The notes under the pieces are model-generated. The model searched no databases and had not been told where the DNA came from. It saw only the letters and a program-made list of their open reading frames with translations. The position numbers and the translations under genes were made by a program. This document shows, piece by piece, positions 51,178-59,995 of a stretch of 61,739 nucleotides of DNA; within the stretch, counting starts at the first letter, position 1; the number at the start of each line of letters is the position of its first letter. This DNA comes from JBCCJA01 sp039045975. GTDB lineage: Bacteria > Planctomycetota > Planctomycetia > Planctomycetales > Planctomycetaceae. Location: the NCBI GenBank assembly GCA_039045975.1, contig JBCCJA010000020.1, forward strand, positions 1-61,739, read 5' to 3'.

Positions 51178-51933
51178 ATGCTCACCCTCAAAAACCCCCA
51201 CGCCGTCCTGGCCGCGATAAAGGCCCGCCCGACGGATGTGGCCGAGATCACCCTTCGAACCGATCGCCCCGTCGACGCGTGGCGGGAGGTCGTCGAGGCG
51301 GCGGCGGCGGCGGGCGTGCCGGTGCGGGGCGGGGCCGAGCCGCCTGCCTTCGGGCGACGCGGGAAGGGCCGGGACAAGGAGAGCCGGGCCGGGATCGCGC
51401 AGGCGTCGGTCCGTGAGCGGTCCGAAACGCCGCTCGATGCCCTCTTCGGCGACGTCGACCCCGACCGGCCCGACCTGTGGGTCGCGCTCGACCAGGTGCA
51501 GGACCCGCACAACGTCGGGGCGGTCTTCCGGTCGGCGGCGTTTTTCGGGGTGCGGGGCCTGATCCTGACGAAGGACCGGTCCGCGCCGCTGTCGGCGGTC
51601 GCGTACGACACGGCCTGTGGCGGGATCGAGGCCGTGCCGTTCCACCAGCCGACGAATCTCGCCCGCAGTCTGGAGGCGGCGAAGAAGGCCGGCCTGTGGG
51701 TGCTCGGCACGAGCGAGCACGCCGGGGCCGACGTGTTCGACCTGCCGCGGGACCGCCCGCGGCTGATCGTGCTCGGGAACGAACAGTCGGGGCTGCGGCG
51801 GCTGACGGCGGATAAATGCGACGAATTCTGCCGTCTGACGCCGGCGGGGACGGCGGTGACGTCGCTGAACGTGTCGGCGGCCGCGGCGGCGTCGATCGCG
51901 GCTTTGGCCCGGGCGGTTCCCGGGGCCGTGTGA
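51178..51933 (+). CDS. rlmB: SpoU/TrmH-family RNA 2'-O-methyltransferase
   Basis: A 251-residue SPOUT methyltransferase, probably for 23S rRNA. Motif 1 DQVQDPHNVGAVFRSAAFFG (N and R of the SpoU family), motif 2 LIVLGNEQSGLRRLTAD, motif 3 GTAVTSLNVSAAAAASIAAL. An N-terminal RNA-binding stretch starts MLTLKNPHAVLAAIK. A longer frame starts at 51151 but its first codons overlap the cut toxin tail, so I chose the second ATG. The symbol is a best guess among RlmB, TrmH and TsnR relatives. Confidence 0.85.
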   Translation: MLTLKNPHAVLAAIKARPTDVAEITLRTDRPVDAWREVVEAAAAAGVPVRGGAEPPAFGRRGKGRDKESRAGIAQASVRERSETPLDALFGDVDPDRPDLWVALDQVQDPHNVGAVFRSAAFFGVRGLILTKDRSAPLSAVAYDTACGGIEAVPFHQPTNLARSLEAAKKAGLWVLGTSEHAGADVFDLPRDRPRLIVLGNEQSGLRRLTADKCDEFCRLTPAGTAVTSLNVSAAAAASIAALARAVPGAV

Positions 51934-52041
51934 GGTTTCCCACCCTCCGTAAGACCGCTACGGCCGACGAAGGCGGTCCGATTCCGGGCAGACTTTCCGG
52001 GCCGGTCGAGCAGGCTGCCGGTCGGATCAGAGACGGCCGAT

Positions 52042-52081
52042 GAGAGTCCCGGTGGCAAGGCGTCGCCGTGACAGGACTCTC
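52042..52081. other. 40-bp stem-loop before the small lipoprotein gene
   Basis: Perfect 8-bp arms GAGAGTCC / GGACTCTC around a 24-base loop holding a GGCGTCGCC hairpin. It sits 14 bp before the lipoprotein start and could be a terminator of the methyltransferase transcript or a leader structure. Confidence 0.4.
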
Positions 52082-52095
52082 CCGGGACGATCCCG

Positions 52096-52311
52096 ATGTG
52101 GCGTCACCCCGTGCGTTGGCTGATCGTGTCGGCGGTCGTGCTCGTGCTGGTCGTGCCGAGCGGCTGTGCCGGTCCGCGGGCCGCCCGCAAGAAGCGGCTC
52201 GCCTCGGCCCGGACGAGACCGGCCGTTGCCCCGGCCGATCGGGGCCGATCCAATGCGGAGGATCGCTACGCGTCCGCCGTGCCTTACGTGCCGGGGGCGT
52301 CCCTCGACTGA
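52096..52311 (+). CDS. Small lipoprotein
   Basis: A 71-residue protein. MWRHPVRWLIVSAVVLVLVV is followed by a lipobox (PSGC). The remaining 45 residues are basic and Arg/Ala-rich (GPRAARKKRLASARTRP), then SAVPYVPGASLD. Function is unknown. It ends 9 bp before the glycosyltransferase start, so it may be the first gene of that operon. Confidence 0.65.
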   Translation: MWRHPVRWLIVSAVVLVLVVPSGCAGPRAARKKRLASARTRPAVAPADRGRSNAEDRYASAVPYVPGASLD

Positions 52312-52320
52312 GCATGCCCT

Positions 52321-53139
52321 TTGGATCGCGTCCGACCGGCCGAGGCCCCGACCGGCGGCGACGAGTTCTCGCGGGTCGCGGTCGTGATTCCGGCGCTAAA
52401 CGAAGAAGAGGCGCTGCCGCGGGTTTTGGCCGACCTTCCACCGGTCGGGCTCGTGGTCGTTGTGGACAACGGGTCGACCGACCGGACGGCCGACGTCGCG
52501 CGGGCGGGCGGGGCGGTCGTCGTCGGTGAGCCCGAGCGGGGCTACGGGGCTGCCTGCTTGGCGGGGCTGGCCCTGATCGCCGGGCGGGCCGAGGCCGGGG
52601 TCTTCGACCCGGCCGTCGTTGTGTTCGTCGACGGGGATCACGCCGACCACGCCGACCGGCTCGGCGACGTCGCCGGGCCCGTCTTGCGGGGCGAGGCCGA
52701 CCTCGTGATCGGCTCCCGCACCCTCGGGACGCGGGAGCCCGGCGCGATGCCGCCGCAGGCGGTCTGGGGGAATCGGCTCGCGTGCTTTTTGATGCGGGTC
52801 CTATTCGGGGCGCGGCACACCGACCTCGGCCCGTTCCGGGCGATTTCGGTCGCGGCCCTCGACCGGTTGGGGATGGCCGATCGCGATTTCGGCTGGACGG
52901 TCGAGATGCAGATCAAAGCCGCCCGCGCCCGCCTGCGCGTCGTCGAGGTGCCCGTGCCGTACCGGCGCCGCGTCGGCGTGAGCAAAATCAGCGGCACGGT
53001 CGGCGGCACGATCCGGGCGGGCGTGAAGATCCTCACCGTCATCGGCCGGCACGGGTTCGTACGCTGGACCCCGCGTGAGCCCGCCGAGCGTGACGCGGTT
53101 CGCGACGAGTCACGCGGCTGCGAATCGGTCGAAGTCTGA
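52321..53139 (+). CDS. Family 2 glycosyltransferase
   Basis: A 272-residue GT-A enzyme (TTG start). VVIPALNEEEALPRVL, VVVDNGSTDRTADVAR, VVFVDGDHADHADRL (DxD) and LVIGSRTLGTREPGAMPPQA. A conserved TDLGPFRAISVAALDRLGM and VEVPVPYRRRVGVSKISG follow. The pattern resembles dolichol-phosphate-type glucosyl/mannosyltransferases (DPM/DPG-like). It would make a lipid-linked sugar donor for the next gene, with which it shares one base (TGATG). Confidence 0.85.
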   Translation: MDRVRPAEAPTGGDEFSRVAVVIPALNEEEALPRVLADLPPVGLVVVVDNGSTDRTADVARAGGAVVVGEPERGYGAACLAGLALIAGRAEAGVFDPAVVVFVDGDHADHADRLGDVAGPVLRGEADLVIGSRTLGTREPGAMPPQAVWGNRLACFLMRVLFGARHTDLGPFRAISVAALDRLGMADRDFGWTVEMQIKAARARLRVVEVPVPYRRRVGVSKISGTVGGTIRAGVKILTVIGRHGFVRWTPREPAERDAVRDESRGCESVEV

Positions 53140-55010
53140 TGGACGCGACGCCGTTACCCGACCCGCCACGCACGCCGTGGTTCCGCTCCGGGGTGACTTG
53201 GCTGGCGGTGCTCGGGCTCGCGCAGCTGGCGATCTGGGGCGTCGTCGCCGGTCAGAGCGTCGCGTTCGCGGTCGACCGGCCGCCGCTCGAACGGCCGATC
53301 CCGCTCGTGACCGCGCTCGTCGTCGCCGCGTTCGGGCTGTACGCGGTCTCTTGGCGGGTCGCGTCGCGGACGCGGGACCGGCGGTCGGCGGTCGCCGTCG
53401 TCTTCATCGTCGCGGTGATCGCCCGCGGCGTGCTCGTGCCGACGACGCCGATCCTCGAGATCGACATCTACCGCTATATGTGGGACGGCCGCGTGCTCGC
53501 CGAGGGCGTCAGCCCGTACCGCTTCTCGCCGCAACAGGTGAAAGACGCGTCGGTGCCGTCCGGGGACGACCGGCTCGACACGCTCGTCGCGCTGCGGGAG
53601 CGGTCGCCGGAGGTCGGGACGGTCCTCGGGCGGATCCACTACGCCCCGATCGCGACGGTCTACCCGCCGGTCAGTCAGGCGGTCTTCGCCGCGGCGGCGT
53701 GGACGACGCCCGAAGACGCCGCCGTCGGCGTGCAACTGGCGGCGATGAAGGCGTGGCTGGTGCTGTTCGACGTCGCGACGATCGCCGCGGTCGCGTTCCT
53801 GCTGCGGGCCGCGGGGCGGTCGCCGGCCGAGTGCGTCGCGTACGCTTGGTGCCCGCTCGTGCTGAAGGAGGTGGCCAACTCGGGGCACCTCGACGCGGTC
53901 GCGGTCGCGTTCACGGCGTGGGCCGCGGTGTTTTTGGTCAGGGGGCTGAGACCGCCGGCCTCCCTCTCTCGTCGAGGCGACAAGCAAGACAGGTGGGCGG
54001 CCGTGTTTGTATCGGCGGCGCTGCTGGCGCTCGGCGTCGGGGCGAAGCTTTATCCGGTCGTGCTGCTGCCGGTCTTCGCGGCGGTCTGGTGGCGGGTGAA
54101 GGGGATGCCGGGTGTGGCGGTCGGCGGGCTGGTCGCGGGGGGCCTGTCCGCGGCCCTGCTGTGGCCGATGCTGACGCCGGTCCGTGACCGCGTCGCCGCC
54201 GAGCCGCCCGCCGCCGAGCCGCCCGTCGCCGACGCGGCCCCGCCGGCGGCCGCGCCTCAATTCTTCGGCGACCCGCCCGATGCTGCGACGCCCGCCACGC
54301 CGGCCGTCCCCGAGCAGGGCATCACGGCGTTCCTGTCGCGGTGGGAGATCAACGACCTTGCCTTCAGCTTTTTCCGCGACCAGTTGGTCGTCTCGGAGCG
54401 TTGGGCCGCCCATCACCGGCCGTGGGCGGTCGTCACGCCGCGGGCGTTCCGGGAGCGGGCGTCGGCGGTGCTGTCCGATGTGACGGGCGAGACCGCCTAC
54501 CGGGCCGCGTTTGTCGTGACTCGTGTCGTGACGCTGGGGGTGTGCGGGCTCGTGTCGCTCGGCTGTGCGGCGTGCGTGCTGTGGCGGCCGACACCGACGG
54601 TCGTGCTCCGCGGCCTGTTCCTGACGACGGCGTGGTTCGTCCTGCTCGCGCCGACGGTCAATCCGTGGTACTGGCCGTGGGCGCTGCCGTTCCTGCCGTT
54701 CATCCGCGGGCGTGTCTGGGCCGTGATCTCGCTCGCGGTGATGACGTACTACTGGCGGCTGTGGCTGGTCGACCACGGCGACGGGAAGACGGCCGCCGAC
54801 CTCCTGGGGTATGCCGCCGGCGAGGCGCCGGCGTGGCTCGATCACGCGTACCAGGGAAGCCAGATCTTCGACCACATGGTCGTATGGCTGGAGTGGGGTC
54901 CGGTGTTCGCTCTGCTGCTGGCCGAGTGGCTGTGGCGTGACGGGCGGGCGATGCTGCGGGTGATCTGGATGCCCCCGCCGTTGCCGACGGCCGATGACGA
55001 ACTCGCCTGA
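53139..55010 (+). CDS. GT-C family integral-membrane glycosyltransferase
   Basis: A 623-residue protein with about ten membrane helices. The first periplasmic loop contains EIDIYRYMWDGRVLAEGVSP, with the acidic (DxD/ExD-like) motif of GT-C polyprenyl-phosphate-sugar transferases, and IHYAPIATVYPPVSQ. An unusual Ala/Pro-rich loop at about residues 350-390 (EPPAAEPPVADAAPPAAAPQ) is unlike its surroundings. It probably uses the lipid-sugar made by the previous enzyme. It overlaps the next gene by 17 bp. Confidence 0.8.
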   Translation: MDATPLPDPPRTPWFRSGVTWLAVLGLAQLAIWGVVAGQSVAFAVDRPPLERPIPLVTALVVAAFGLYAVSWRVASRTRDRRSAVAVVFIVAVIARGVLVPTTPILEIDIYRYMWDGRVLAEGVSPYRFSPQQVKDASVPSGDDRLDTLVALRERSPEVGTVLGRIHYAPIATVYPPVSQAVFAAAAWTTPEDAAVGVQLAAMKAWLVLFDVATIAAVAFLLRAAGRSPAECVAYAWCPLVLKEVANSGHLDAVAVAFTAWAAVFLVRGLRPPASLSRRGDKQDRWAAVFVSAALLALGVGAKLYPVVLLPVFAAVWWRVKGMPGVAVGGLVAGGLSAALLWPMLTPVRDRVAAEPPAAEPPVADAAPPAAAPQFFGDPPDAATPATPAVPEQGITAFLSRWEINDLAFSFFRDQLVVSERWAAHHRPWAVVTPRAFRERASAVLSDVTGETAYRAAFVVTRVVTLGVCGLVSLGCAACVLWRPTPTVVLRGLFLTTAWFVLLAPTVNPWYWPWALPFLPFIRGRVWAVISLAVMTYYWRLWLVDHGDGKTAADLLGYAAGEAPAWLDHAYQGSQIFDHMVVWLEWGPVFALLLAEWLWRDGRAMLRVIWMPPPLPTADDELA

Positions 55011-55413
55011 CGACCCACAGCCGGCCGACGACCCGGAGGCCGCGTCCGCGGACGCCCGGCTGATCGCCGCCGACCGCGCGTTGACGCTGCTGGCGATCGT
55101 CTCGGGCGTGATCCTGTTGGTCGGCTACTCCCGGCTGAGCGGCTGCTTTCTGCGGCCGGTCGAGGTCGTCCGCCCGGCCGATTTCCTCCAGACCTATCGC
55201 GTCGACCCGAACGTCGCGCACGAGGCGGAGCTGGCGTTGCTGCCCGGTATCGGCGAGACGCTCGCGGCCCGGATCGTCGCCGAGCGGGAGGCGAACGGCC
55301 CGTTCGAACGCGTCGACGACCTGGTGCGGGTCCGCGGGATCGGACGGAAGACATTGGAGCGGTTGCGGGCGAACGTCGTCGTGGGGCCGGCGTTCACGCG
55401 GCCCGCTGACTGA
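54994..55413 (+). CDS. ComEA-like helix-hairpin-helix protein
   Basis: A 139-residue protein. One membrane helix (LTLLAIVSGVILLVGYSRL) and a C-terminal double HhH: ELALLPGIGETLAARIVAER and VDDLVRVRGIGRKTLERLR. The pattern is that of ComEA-type DNA-binding proteins, which receive DNA in natural transformation, though its length and lack of other com genes make this uncertain. It overlaps the glycosyltransferase gene end by 17 bp. Confidence 0.8.
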   Translation: MTNSPDDPQPADDPEAASADARLIAADRALTLLAIVSGVILLVGYSRLSGCFLRPVEVVRPADFLQTYRVDPNVAHEAELALLPGIGETLAARIVAEREANGPFERVDDLVRVRGIGRKTLERLRANVVVGPAFTRPAD

Positions 55414-55478
55414 CTCGGGCCGCCCGGCCCGAGTATCTTTTGTACTCAGCCGTTCGTGCCGTTCCGCCGCCTTCCGCC

Positions 55479-56849
55479 ATGGCCAAAGACCCGAAGTTCA
55501 TCGCCGGCACCTGCTTCGAGCACGGCAACAAGGCGATGTCGAAGGAGAACTGGGACTACGCGATCAGCATGTTCCGGCAGGCGGCGAAGCTCGTGCCCGA
55601 CAACGTCGTCTTCCGCCAGTCGCTGCGGTTCTCCGAGCGGAAGAAGTACGGCGACAACGGCACGGGCGCGAAGCGGGCCGGCGTGAAGCTCGCCGGGGTG
55701 AAGACGAAACTCGCCAACGCGAAACGCTCGAAGAAGTGGGACCAGGTCGACCTCGCCGCCGAGGAGGGGTTGGAGATCAACCCGTGGGACGCCGGCCTGA
55801 ACGCCGAGATCGGCAACGCGGCCTACGAACGCGGTTTCCCGGAGGTCGCCAAGTTCGGCTATGAGAAGGCGATCGAGTCGGACCCGGACAACACGAAGTA
55901 CCTCGAAACGCTCGGTGAGATCCTCGTCGAGCGGGGCGACTACAAGCAGGCCCAGGCCTGCTACGCCCGTATCGCGAAGCTGGAGCCACAGAACATCGAC
56001 GCCCAGCGGATGGCGACGAAGCTGACCGCCGAGGAGATGGTCGAGAAGAACTTCGCCGGCGCCGAGACGACCCGCGAGGTCGCCAAGAACGCGTACGAGG
56101 ACGCCGACCGACGCGACGAGGACGACGGCCCCGGCCCGGCCGACGGCCCCGGGCAGTCGCTCGAAGCCGACCTGTTGCGGGCCCTCCGCAAGGAGCCCGA
56201 AAACAGTGAACTGATGACGAAGCTGGCCGGAATCTACGTGCGTGAGGACCGCTTGGAGGAAGCGGCGAAATACCTGAAAAAAGCAGCCGAGATTTCGAAG
56301 GACGACGACGTCCGCGAGCAGTTCGAGGACGTCCAACTCAAACGCTACAAGGCCAACGTCGACGCCAAGATGGAGGCGTCGCGTAAGGACCCCGAGAACG
56401 CCGCGTTGAAGAAGGAGGCCCGCGACATGCGGATCGACTTCATGAAGCGGCAGGCGTCGGTGCTCAAGAAGCGTGTCGAACGCTATCCGCAGAACAGCCG
56501 GTTGAAGTTCGACCTCGGCAAGCTCTACGTCCAATTCAGGCAGTGGGACGCCGCGATCAAGCTGCTCCAGCAGGCCGCGGCCGACAACCGGCTCGAAGCC
56601 GAAGCCCGCATCCTCGGCGGGAACTGTTTCGTCGAGACCGGCAAGCCGCAGCTCGCGAAGCGGAACTTCGAACGGGCCGCGGAGATCGTCGACGAGCACG
56701 ACCAGAAGGCGATGTACCTCGAAGTCCACTACCGGCTCGGCTGCCTGTTCGAGGAGACCGAGAAACAGAAGGCCGAGACGCACTTCGGCAATGTGCTGGC
56801 CGTCGACTACGAGTACAAAGACACGTTGGCCCGGCTCGAGGCCCTCTGA
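55479..56849 (+). CDS. TPR-repeat protein
   Basis: A 456-residue soluble protein. Tetratricopeptide-type helices run through the protein: GNKAMSKENWDYAISMFRQA, AAYERGFPEVAKFGYEKAIE, YLETLGEILVERGDYKQAQA, LAGIYVREDRLEEAAKYLKK and KLYVQFRQWDAAIKLLQQA. A Lys-rich segment near residue 65 (GAKRAGVKLAGVKTKLANAK) and an acidic patch near residue 210 lie between repeats. It has no signal peptide. It probably acts as a protein-interaction scaffold. The ATG at MAKDPKFIAG fits an upstream gap. Confidence 0.8.
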   Translation: MAKDPKFIAGTCFEHGNKAMSKENWDYAISMFRQAAKLVPDNVVFRQSLRFSERKKYGDNGTGAKRAGVKLAGVKTKLANAKRSKKWDQVDLAAEEGLEINPWDAGLNAEIGNAAYERGFPEVAKFGYEKAIESDPDNTKYLETLGEILVERGDYKQAQACYARIAKLEPQNIDAQRMATKLTAEEMVEKNFAGAETTREVAKNAYEDADRRDEDDGPGPADGPGQSLEADLLRALRKEPENSELMTKLAGIYVREDRLEEAAKYLKKAAEISKDDDVREQFEDVQLKRYKANVDAKMEASRKDPENAALKKEARDMRIDFMKRQASVLKKRVERYPQNSRLKFDLGKLYVQFRQWDAAIKLLQQAAADNRLEAEARILGGNCFVETGKPQLAKRNFERAAEIVDEHDQKAMYLEVHYRLGCLFEETEKQKAETHFGNVLAVDYEYKDTLARLEAL

Positions 56850-56953
56850 AAGGTGCCGTTTACTGGCGATCGGGCCCGGCGATCGGTACGGTCCGCGACC
56901 CGCCGGGCGAAGGGTCCGTGCAGACGAGTGAGACTTTCGACAGCGGTTTTCCC

Positions 56954-57226
56954 ATGCCGAACACGGCGAACGCGAAAAAAGCCCTCCGGAAAAGCCTCAA
57001 GCGGCGGGCCGAGAACCGCACGAAGCGGTCGACGCTACGCACGTCGCTGAAGAAGGCCCGGCTCGCGATCGCCGGCGACGACGCCGAGGCGACCGAAGCG
57101 CAGTTCCGTCTCGCCGTCAAGAAGCTCGATCAGTCAGCCGCGAAGGGACTGATTCACAAGAACAAGGCCGCCCGCCTCAAGTCGCGCCTTGCCGCCGCGA
57201 AGAAGAAGTCGGCAGCCGCGGGCTGA
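56954..57226 (+). CDS. rpsT: 30S ribosomal protein S20
   Basis: A 90-residue basic protein: MPNTANAKKALRKSLKRRAE, NRTKRSTLRTSLKKARLA, then AAKGLIHKNKAARLKSRLAA. This is the full S20, which binds 16S rRNA early in small-subunit assembly. The ATG lies 104 bp after the TPR gene. It is convergent with the possible pseudokinase gene. Confidence 0.96.
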   Translation: MPNTANAKKALRKSLKRRAENRTKRSTLRTSLKKARLAIAGDDAEATEAQFRLAVKKLDQSAAKGLIHKNKAARLKSRLAAAKKKSAAAG

Positions 57227-57251
57227 TTCCCGTGCGAATCGCCTCGGATTC

Positions 57252-57797
57252 TCAGCCGAAGGCCCAATAGCCCGCGGCGGCAGCCGCCGCGGCCAGGGCG
57301 ATCGTGCCGACAATGGCCGACGGGAAGGGAGAGTGCGTCTCTTCCGAGACGGCTTCATTTTTCGGGGGCGGCGTCTGCTCCGAAGGCCGTGCCCAGGCCG
57401 CGACGGAACACCAAACGCCGACTCCGGAGCCCAAGCTCAGCGAGTCGATCGCCACGAGCAGCGGGCGGAAGCGGCTGGGCAGCGACGTCTCCTCCGGGCC
57501 GAGCAGCCTGTCGAGCAACGCGTCGAGATCGTCGGCCGGGTCGAGCGACTGCCGCCCGGAATCCGCGGTCAGTCGCAGCGTCCCGTCGTCGTCGATCAGC
57601 ACCGTCGAGGCGTCGATGGCGGGAACCGCCTGGCCGTTCCGGAGTCGCAACACGACCTGTTCGGCGACGCGTCCGATGCACTCGGCGGCGGCATCCCACG
57701 GCAGCGGGCCCGACTGCTCGACCATCTCGTCGATGGTGACCCCGTCAGACCGGGGCGGCCGTGTTGCCGCGTTTGTTCGGCTAGCAGCGACTGACAT
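57252..57797 (-). CDS. Kinase-like fragment with C-terminal membrane helix
   Basis: A 181-residue protein. The segment AVPAIDASTVLIDDDGTLRL aligns with the catalytic-loop region of Ser/Thr kinases (HRDLKPSNVLVDDDGTVRL-like), with HRD and K lost (AIDAST). PADDLDALLDRLLGP follows, where an activation segment and APE would be. It ends in a helix (AIVGTIALAAAAAAAGYWAF). This suggests a degenerate kinase remnant or a short pseudokinase. I cannot show that the fold is intact. It lies after the tad operon on the same strand. Confidence 0.5.
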   Translation of the reverse strand: MSVAASRTNAATRPPRSDGVTIDEMVEQSGPLPWDAAAECIGRVAEQVVLRLRNGQAVPAIDASTVLIDDDGTLRLTADSGRQSLDPADDLDALLDRLLGPEETSLPSRFRPLLVAIDSLSLGSGVGVWCSVAAWARPSEQTPPPKNEAVSEETHSPFPSAIVGTIALAAAAAAAGYWAFG

Positions 57798-57945
57798 CGT
57801 CGGTCCCGAATCCGTTCGGGGGCGGCCCTATCGCAAGGCCGGACGCGGGCAGGACTGCCGCCCGTTCGGTGTGTCGGCCGCGACCGGCCCGTCTCCGGTG
57901 TCGGATGCGGGTCTCGTCGGTCCGGGCCCGACCTTGTGACCGTTC

Positions 57946-57985
57946 CGGTTCTACGACCGGTAGAACCGACCTCGGCGCGCCGAGG
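57946..57985. terminator. Tandem hairpins after tadC
   Basis: A 9-bp stem (CGGTTCTAC / GTAGAACCG, 57946-57968) and the perfect palindrome CCTCGGCGCGCCGAGG (57970-57985), within 70 bp of the tadC stop. They may end the tad transcript; no T-tract was seen. Confidence 0.5.
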
Positions 57986-58013
57986 AAAGCGAAGGAATCG
58001 TCGGCGTCCCCCG

Positions 58014-58946
58014 TCAGTTATTGATCAGCCCGTCCATCAGCATGATCGCCGCCGGGCCGACGAGCACCACGAAGATGCCCGGGAAAATGAACAGCACGAG
58101 CGGGAAGATCATCTGGACGGCGGTCTTCTGAGCCCGCTCCTCGGCCAGCTGCGAACGCTTCACCCGCATGCTGTCGGACTGGACCCGCAACGCCTGACCG
58201 ATCGACGAGCCGAAACGGTCCGCTTGGATCAGGATCGCGGCGAGGGCCCGCATGTCGTCGACGCCGGAACGGACCCCGAGGTCGTGCAGCACGTCGCGAC
58301 GCGGCCGGCCCATCTGCAACTGCATGTTGCACAGGTTCAACTCTTCGCAGACCGCCTTGTGCGTGTCGCCCAGTTCTTCGGCGACGCGTCGCATGCCGGC
58401 GTCCAGGCCGAGGCCCGCTTCGACGCACACGACCAGCAGGTCGAGGACGTCCGGCAGGCTCAGGAAGATCTCTTCGACACGCCGGCTGATCAGGACCCGG
58501 AGGGCGAGTTCCGGCAGATAAAAGCCGATCCCGCCGCCGACGACGAGGGCGACCAGCCCGTTGCGGTCGAGCCCGAATTTGAGGGCCGCCACGCCGCCGC
58601 CGAGCAACAGCCCGGTGATCAGCCCGATCATCTTGACGGACAGAAACAGCTGCGACGCACCCGGGGAGTTAAACCCGGCGTTCGCCAACCGCACCTTCAG
58701 GGCGTTCTGTTCGAGTTCCGACTGCGGCTTCAGGGCGCTCGACAGCTTCGGGGCGGCCTTCTCCAGCATCCCGGAGACGGCGCCCTTTTCGCCCTCGGCG
58801 ACCCCGCCCGGGGTCTTCGGCTTACGCAACGCCTCAAGCCGCTCGTCCGCCTTGCTCTTGTTTTTCGACAAGAGGTCCATGACGAACCACAGCCCGACCG
58901 TGAAGAGGCCGAACAGGGCGATCGGCAGGATCGTCGTGAGTGTCAT
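58014..58946 (-). CDS. tadC: Tad pilus inner-membrane platform protein TadC
   Basis: A 310-residue type II/IV secretion F-domain protein. Membrane helices at about residues 4-26 and 102-150, and two at the C-terminus (TAVQMIFPLVLFIFPGIFVVL). The F domain contains LPDVLDLLVVCVEAGLGLDA and ADRFGSSIGQALRVQSDSMR, typical of TadC. It forms the platform for Flp-type pilus assembly with TadB. It is the last gene of tadABC. Confidence 0.9.
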   Translation of the reverse strand: MTLTTILPIALFGLFTVGLWFVMDLLSKNKSKADERLEALRKPKTPGGVAEGEKGAVSGMLEKAAPKLSSALKPQSELEQNALKVRLANAGFNSPGASQLFLSVKMIGLITGLLLGGGVAALKFGLDRNGLVALVVGGGIGFYLPELALRVLISRRVEEIFLSLPDVLDLLVVCVEAGLGLDAGMRRVAEELGDTHKAVCEELNLCNMQLQMGRPRRDVLHDLGVRSGVDDMRALAAILIQADRFGSSIGQALRVQSDSMRVKRSQLAEERAQKTAVQMIFPLVLFIFPGIFVVLVGPAAIMLMDGLINN

Positions 58947-58990
58947 GGTCTGGTCCCGAACGTTTCCGGCAGCGGCTGTGTTCGATGAGT

Positions 58991-59983
58991 TTAGATTTTG
59001 ATGTCGACGATCTTCTTGATCGCGAACGCCCCGACGATCTGCAGCAAACCCGCGACCGCGAGCATCTTGATCCCCAACGGCTTCTCGAACAGCGTCATCA
59101 GGTAATCAGGATTCAGGTAATACACGGCGAAGAAGATCAACACCGGCAGCGCCATCAGGACGACGCCGCTGATGCGGCCTTCGCCGGTCAAGGCCATCAC
59201 CTGGCCCATGATCTTGAACCGTTCGCGGATGATGTGGCCGATCTTGTCGAGGATTTCCGAGAGGTCTCCGCCGGCCTGCCGCTGAATCGCGACGGCCGTG
59301 ACGAAGAACTTAAGGTCCATGTTCGGCATCCGACGCAGCATGCTCTTCAGCGCCTGCTCCAGCGGCACGCCGAGGTTTTGTTCTTCGTAAGCCTTTCCGA
59401 ACTCTTCGGAGATCGGGGCCGGCATCTCGTCCACGACCACATGGAGGCCCGACGCGAGGCTGTGTCCTGAGCGCAACGCCCGTCCGATCAGTTCCATCGC
59501 GTCGGGGAGCTGCTGGGCGAACGCTTTGAACCGGCGTCCCCGCCGCCAAAAAATCCACATCAGCGGCAACACGCCCGTTAGCAAAGCGCACACGGGAATC
59601 AGCGGCACGGGCGCCTTGGCGATCAGCCCGATCGCCGCACCGATGACAGCGCTCACCACGGAAATAATAAAAAACATCTCGGGCTTAATCGGCGAATCGG
59701 CCTGCTCGAATAGCAAGGCCATGTCTCCGAATTTCGCGGCGAAGTCGCCGACCCGGCCCGAGACGCCATTCATTCCCTCGCGGAGAAGTTCGTCGCGGCT
59801 GAGGGCCTCTTCGTCCCGTCGCTTCTTACCCGTCAAAACCTGCAGACGTTCGTCCGCAGCTTTCGGCGAGAAGTCGTTGAGCGTGAAGATCAGCGCCGCC
59901 GCGAGCGTCATGACGCCCAAGAACGCGGTCAGCCCGATCACGAGCGTCGACGTCGACAGCGATGTCAGGAAGGTGAGATCCAT
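58991..59983 (-). CDS. tadB: Tad pilus inner-membrane platform protein TadB
   Basis: A 330-residue F-domain protein with helices at about 15-37, 106-150 and near the C-terminus. The F domain reads LPDAMELIGRALRSGHSLAS and LKFFVTAVAIQRQAGGDLSEILDKIG (shown in part), the hallmark of TadB. It pairs with TadC beneath the TadA ATPase. The start ATG lies 12 bp after the tadA stop, so translation is probably coupled. Confidence 0.92.
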   Translation of the reverse strand: MDLTFLTSLSTSTLVIGLTAFLGVMTLAAALIFTLNDFSPKAADERLQVLTGKKRRDEEALSRDELLREGMNGVSGRVGDFAAKFGDMALLFEQADSPIKPEMFFIISVVSAVIGAAIGLIAKAPVPLIPVCALLTGVLPLMWIFWRRGRRFKAFAQQLPDAMELIGRALRSGHSLASGLHVVVDEMPAPISEEFGKAYEEQNLGVPLEQALKSMLRRMPNMDLKFFVTAVAIQRQAGGDLSEILDKIGHIIRERFKIMGQVMALTGEGRISGVVLMALPVLIFFAVYYLNPDYLMTLFEKPLGIKMLAVAGLLQIVGAFAIKKIVDIKI

Positions 59984-59995
59984 GGGTCTTCGTTC

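Noticed and set aside
53154..54875. A 573-residue minus-strand ORF opposite the GT-C gene
   Set aside because: Its Arg/Asp-rich, low-complexity translation is typical of the antisense of high-GC coding DNA; the plus-strand protein has clear membrane helices and motifs.
55446..56783. A 445-residue minus-strand ORF opposite the TPR gene
   Set aside because: Shadow of the TPR protein: the Leu/Val/Arg-rich translation comes from complementary codons.
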